Of a stretch of 64,000 nt of DNA, positions 60,133-64,000 are shown one piece after another. The stretch's first letter is position 1, and each line of letters begins with the position of its first letter. The stretch is taken from positions 675,174-739,173 of the forward strand of contig CH003217.1 in assembly GCA_000149265.1 (NCBI GenBank), read 5' to 3'. The notes beneath the pieces were generated by a model that saw nothing but the letters and a program-made list of their open reading frames with translations, did no database searches and was not told the DNA's origin. The translations under genes and the position numbers were made by a program. Source of the stretch: Ciona savignyi (taxonomy: Eukaryota; Chordata; Ascidiacea; Phlebobranchia; Cionidae).

Positions 60133-63100
60133 TCAGAATTCCAAATTCCGTCCATTGATAGCTTGTGCCCATTTTGGTCGCCTCTGGTAAGTGCAAATAC
60201 GGTCGAGCTTCGAACCGAATTTTTTCTCGAAAATTTGTCTATAGAAAAGCTCTTCCTTTGTCCGTGGTGTATTGTGGGTGTATGATTGACTAGCCCGGGC
60301 GAACTCGTCGTTGGTTATCTTATAGAAATTTTTCGAATTAGGATTATATCCATGTTTGTCCACGTGAATGGGAAAACGAAAGGGTTATTATCACATAGGT
60401 AATTATGTAATTACATCGTGCCCATTGTCGTGTTGCACGAGCTGTTTAATCCACTAGGTTTAGGCAATGTCGGCTCTTTGCCTTGCCCCAGAACAAAACC
60501 GACATCTAGCGACGAGTTTCGAATCTTAAACACTTTGGCCAATATTAAAGCCTGCTTTAAAAAGACAGATAAAGACTATTAAGTAGCGAAATGCATAACA
60601 GAAACATTTTGACTGTGCATACATTAATAAATGGAACGTTGTTTGTGGTATAGAATTATACAAAGAGATAATGATGGGCGCGGCCGTTTGTTATTGACCT
60701 CGCGTTTTGATCATTTGCGTTAAGCAAAGCAGAAAGAATACTTTACCTGCATGTTGATTACACCGAACATAACTGTTTCTTAAATGGCTATAAAGATAAA
60801 TATTTATATCCCCCTTTTAAATAAAATTCTATATATTTTTACCAGGCCTTCGAGATGTTGCTGGAGTTGTTCAAACCACGAGGTTCCCTCCTCACTAACT
60901 CCTATGCTAAACCCTTCTTTTTTTCGCCACAATGTGGTGTTGGGTATCAAATTCGATCCAGCAAAGGCAGCACGTAGAAAATACTTTTCAATCCCATTCT
61001 GTCATGGAGCAATAACTGATTAATACGAGTCTTGTGAATGTAAAAGCAATGTTACCTTCGGGGCTCTCATATCAGCCGGTAAATTCAGGTAATAAGAAGT
61101 GAACGCATGGTCAAGAAAGGGAGCTCGTATTTCCAATCCGTGTGCTGCAGTGCATCGATCAATTCGTAATACGTCGTACATATAAATCTGTTGAAGCTGT
61201 CGCCTGAGAAACAGATAACATTCAAATGACACAGTGTTTTCATATTTGACACACTGTAAGAGCTTTAGTAATTCGCACGAGATAATCAGACGATTACTCT
61301 TAATATAACGATCTTTGCATTCTCCCATTCCTTTGTATAAACATAACTGTACATTCTTTGTTCTCAGTATCTTACATGCTCTCTTTGTGCCCATCTTCTG
61401 GGGTTGGCTGTTCAAGAAAGTACAGATAACCTTGCGCTACTTCGTCCGCTCCTTCTCCCGTCATTATCAAGATGTTGTCTGTGTTTCGGCTGATGTGTTG
61501 ACAGAGAATATACATTGCTGCAAAAGGGTTAAAAAGTATTTACATGAACGTCGCAAGAAATTAAAAAGGATTTAATTTCACTCACGAACAGAAGACTGAA
61601 TAACGAGCACATCGTAAGTTTCTAAAGATAAAATAACACTTTCCACTGCCTTGATTCCCTCTTCAAGGGTGAAGGCAATTTCGTGGTGTTCGCTGCCTAT
61701 GTGACGTGCTACCTGGAAATCAGTAAATCAGGCGCTTTTTAGCAATTAATTCAGTGACAAAACGGTTAAAACTATCATATTGACTACCAACAATGTAAAC
61801 ACACCCAATTTCCCTTGGTGCTATGGATTCGATAATGGATATTTAAAAAAGCACTTTTATACGATAGAAAAGTATAGTCTTTAGACGTAAAACAAGAGAG
61901 TTGCAGGTTTTTAACTGTTTTTGTCCGATGGAATAGCTTGTTGGATTTATGCATCGCTTTTCAGCGGAATGGTTGCAGATTTTGAAACTGGTCCCTAGCT
62001 AGTGGGTTGTGTCCATGGGCAATGTAATTACCGGACATTGCCCTAACCCAGTGGATCAATATGTTTTACAAAATTGAAAGAACATATTATAAATACACAA
62101 AACACTCTATTAGCTCCATCTTTACTTTGTACGGATGGAACAAAATTAGCCGCAATCTGGATGGCTGTGTTTTATGCGGCAAGGCGCCTTACCGCATTGC
62201 AGTAAATCCAGTAACCCTACGCAATAAATTTAGCGAACTAGCTGAAATTACATTATTTTATTGTCATTTACCGTTCGTGCAGCTATTGCGTCTGTACTAT
62301 CACTGTTCATTCCGATTGTAAATGTCTGCAAAGGTTCAGCCACCCCATGTTCTTTTAATTTCTGTGCGGTTAGTGCAGCAACCACGGACGAATCGAGGCC
62401 ACCTGAAATACAAGAAGGATTTTGTCGCTGCTCCACAATGAAGATGAAATTACCTGATAACAAGCATCCGACTCTTCTGCTTCCCATCAAACGTTTATCC
62501 ACTGCTCTGCTGAAGAGATATCGAATATTTCGCTTTACGGTTTCTTCTTCCAACCCTGGCAAAAGGAATAAAAGCTTTAAGGCGTTGGTATACCAATGAA
62601 CCTTATGTATTTTAAGTATTATTTCGGCAAAAAGACGAATATGATAAATTAAAATAACAATTAAAAAATAACGAAATCACCAAATACATTAAAGTATTTA
62701 TTAACGATAAAAATGGTGCGCGTGTAATTGAAATGATAAAAACTGATTCACGTAGTCGTATTTAGCCTTGGTAAAGTACCGGCAATCGTTATAACATGAA
62801 TAATCATCAGAATAATGTGTTCTTATAGGTAAATAAAGAAAGCCATTTCCAAGTATTTCTGAGTGTTTAATGTATAAACATTTTTTACAATTGTACCGTG
62901 TTCTAATTCCAGCCGTTGGTACTGAAGATGTGCAGGCGGTTCATCTATTCGGTGAAATTTGGTGGGAGTTGATGGAATAACCTTTCCATTTTTCATAATG
63001 TCGCAAAACATGTAATGGCCTGGTGGAAAATGGCGAATGTCCCCTTCAACCGGAAGTTCACACAAACCTACGTAAGGAACTCAAAAAATAAATATTCGTG

Positions 63101-63630
63101 CTATCTAAGCCAGGCTCTCACACACACATACGCACGAGTCGTTGTACATGTGTTCGTTTCATTAAAGTGAGTGTACGCGACAGTAAAAATTTCCTTTATT
63201 TAAAACTCGATTAAACAGTACGGTCGTCAAAGGAATCGCAGATTTTTTGTTTATGAAATACTATTCAGCCAAAGTGAAATTCTAGTCCGAGATGTATAGA
63301 TTCGCGCTGATGTTGAAAAAGTAACATGCGAGTGATGATCACCTATATCCCGCTGTTGCGAATACTGCGATTTTTGTAAAATACATTGAAAAAGCCCCGA
63401 CCACCGTTAGACTGTCAACAATTTTCTACATTTCGTTACAAAAATTAATACTGATATGTATATAATCAAAATTTACCTTTCACTTCGGAGCATGCACCCA
63501 ACACTCCTGACTTTGTGGTGACGTAATACAAAGGTCGAACTCCGTAGCTGTCACGTGAGAGCACGACGCAGTTTTGTTTGGTGTCTATCACAATGAATGC
63601 GAAAACTCCGTCCAAAAGCTGGCTTGCTTT
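60133..63630 (-). CDS. ASNS: Asparagine synthetase (glutamine-hydrolysing), partial at right edge
   Basis: Cytosolic enzyme that makes asparagine from aspartate, glutamine and ATP. Nine exons in the window (minus): 63477-63630, 62897-63067, 62454-62555, 62272-62402, 61586-61712, 61376-61517, 61056-61203, 60843-60998, 60133-60318; 1317 bases, 438 residues plus stop. Diagnostic segments: [43 protein letters not shown] (the SGGLDSS ATP-pyrophosphatase loop, split between two exons), [45 protein letters not shown] and [19 protein letters not shown]. The first 110 or so residues, including the Cys2 glutaminase nucleophile, lie beyond base 64000. Exon 62897-63067 is ended at GTACAA because only that donor gives the phase 1 needed by the next exon. 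The last exon starts at 60318, giving a gap-free fit to the family, although its frame stays open upstream into SINE-like DNA. Confidence 0.94.
60341..60545 (-). mobile_element. Family B SINE-like copy abutting last ASNS exon
   Basis: Plus strand reads CATGTTTGTCCACGTGAATG, GGAAAACGAAAGGG, a middle with ATCGTGCCCATTGTCG, and AGCGACGAGTTTCGAATCTT. The end of the element lies about 22 bases upstream of the ASNS last-exon acceptor. Confidence 0.65.
61240..61310 (+). mobile_element. Fragment of family B SINE, ASNS intron
   Basis: GACACACTGTAAGAGCTTTAG followed by CGCACGAGATAATCAGACGA TTAC resembles the body of family B (CACACTGCAATAGCTC, GAGGTGATCTGACGATTG), diverged. Confidence 0.45.
61905..62110 (+). 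mobile_element. Family B SINE-like copy, ASNS intron
   Basis: Plus-strand copy: CGCTTTTCAGCGGAATGGTT, GCAGATTTTGAAACTGGTCC, TAGTGGGTTGTGTCC, GGACATTGCCCTAACCCAGT, and CACTCTATTAGCTCC. Retains the tRNA-like half and the start of the body. Confidence 0.65.
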
Positions 63631-64000
63631 CTACAAAATGATGTTTCAATTGCTACAGGCATAGGTGAAATTTTATGATATTTTGCATTTTTGCTATTTT
63701 TTATTTCTTTTTTCCAATCGTGACACATCTATACCAGCTATATCATAAAGTGTAAACATAATTCTTATCACCAATATTGTTGTGTAAAACTAAAGATTTT
63801 CGGGCTGACAGGTCGTGTCAGTGTTAGATGTGGCGCATTTCCGTTTGTTATTTTTTATCATTTGTAATACTTCCCTATGCCTGATTTGGCTTAAATACAT
63901 CATTCAACATACGGATATTAAAATATATCATTTAGCTAAAATATATCATTAAACATACGGTTGGTCTAACCGTTAGACCAAAACTATACTCCAATTAATT
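63631..64000. other. ASNS intron at the right edge
   Basis: Intron upstream of the first ASNS exon in the window. Contains a near-perfect 10-bp inverted repeat (TTGGTCTAAC / GTTAGACCAA) at 63961-63981, and ACATACGG and AAAATATATCATT each twice just before it. Confidence 0.55.

Noticed and set aside
60319-60363. Longer last ASNS exon starting at the in-frame ATG or GTG near 60352-60363
   Set aside because: No AG acceptor exists there, the added residues match no ASNS, and the DNA resembles a SINE end. Starting at 60318 gives a gap-free family alignment.
62860-62896. Extension of the ASNS exon past GTACAA into the open frame
   Set aside because: Other donors (GTAAAA, GTTTAT) give the wrong phase for the next exon; GTACAA at 62896 fits both phase and family length.

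Overview
The window looks like nuclear DNA from a tunicate, most likely a Ciona-type ascidian. The reasons are AT-rich DNA, compact genes of many small GT-AG exons, chordate-type protein families, and two families of tRNA-derived SINE-like repeats scattered through introns and intergenic DNA. The species call is inference; no database was searched. Exon models were built by hand from splice sites, reading-frame phase and remembered family sequences. Within each model the phases agree, with one exception noted for TMEM120.

Layout. 1-15330: about 15 kb with no gene I can support, holding SINE copies, a 34-bp minisatellite and possible regulatory DNA. 15331-23244 (+): a complete 13-exon Kirre/NEPH (nephrin-partner) adhesion receptor with five Ig domains, one transmembrane helix and a C-terminal THV motif of the PDZ-ligand type. 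23885-24392 (-): two exons of a broken C-type lectin-like gene. 24.4-28.0 kb: repeats. 28077-33675 (-): TMEM120 (TACAN family), ten exons, with an apparent one-base frameshift in exon 2. 34301-39496 (+): NIPSNAP1/2-like mitochondrial protein, nine exons, head-to-head with TMEM120 across about 0.6 kb and carrying a LINE 3' end in intron 2. 41247-52861 (-): a 22-exon adhesion GPCR with signal peptide, duplicated cysteine-rich/EGF block, HormR-like region, GAIN domain, GPS site and 7TM. 55761-58129 (+): a secreted protein with five collagen-like triplets, a short charged helix and a pentraxin domain. 60133-63630 (-): the C-terminal three quarters of glutamine-dependent asparagine synthetase, running off the right edge.

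The genes do not form one pathway. They are a mix of cell-surface recognition proteins (Kirre/NEPH, adhesion GPCR, pentraxin, lectin remnant) and housekeeping or organelle genes (TMEM120, NIPSNAP, ASNS). The points most worth checking are the duplicated four-exon block in the adhesion GPCR, the TMEM120 frameshift, the lectin remnant, the collagen-pentraxin architecture, SINEs sitting within a few bases of splice sites, and a 254-bp MITE-like element with perfect 27-bp terminal inverted repeats. I saw no rRNA, true tRNA, CRISPR array or viral gene.
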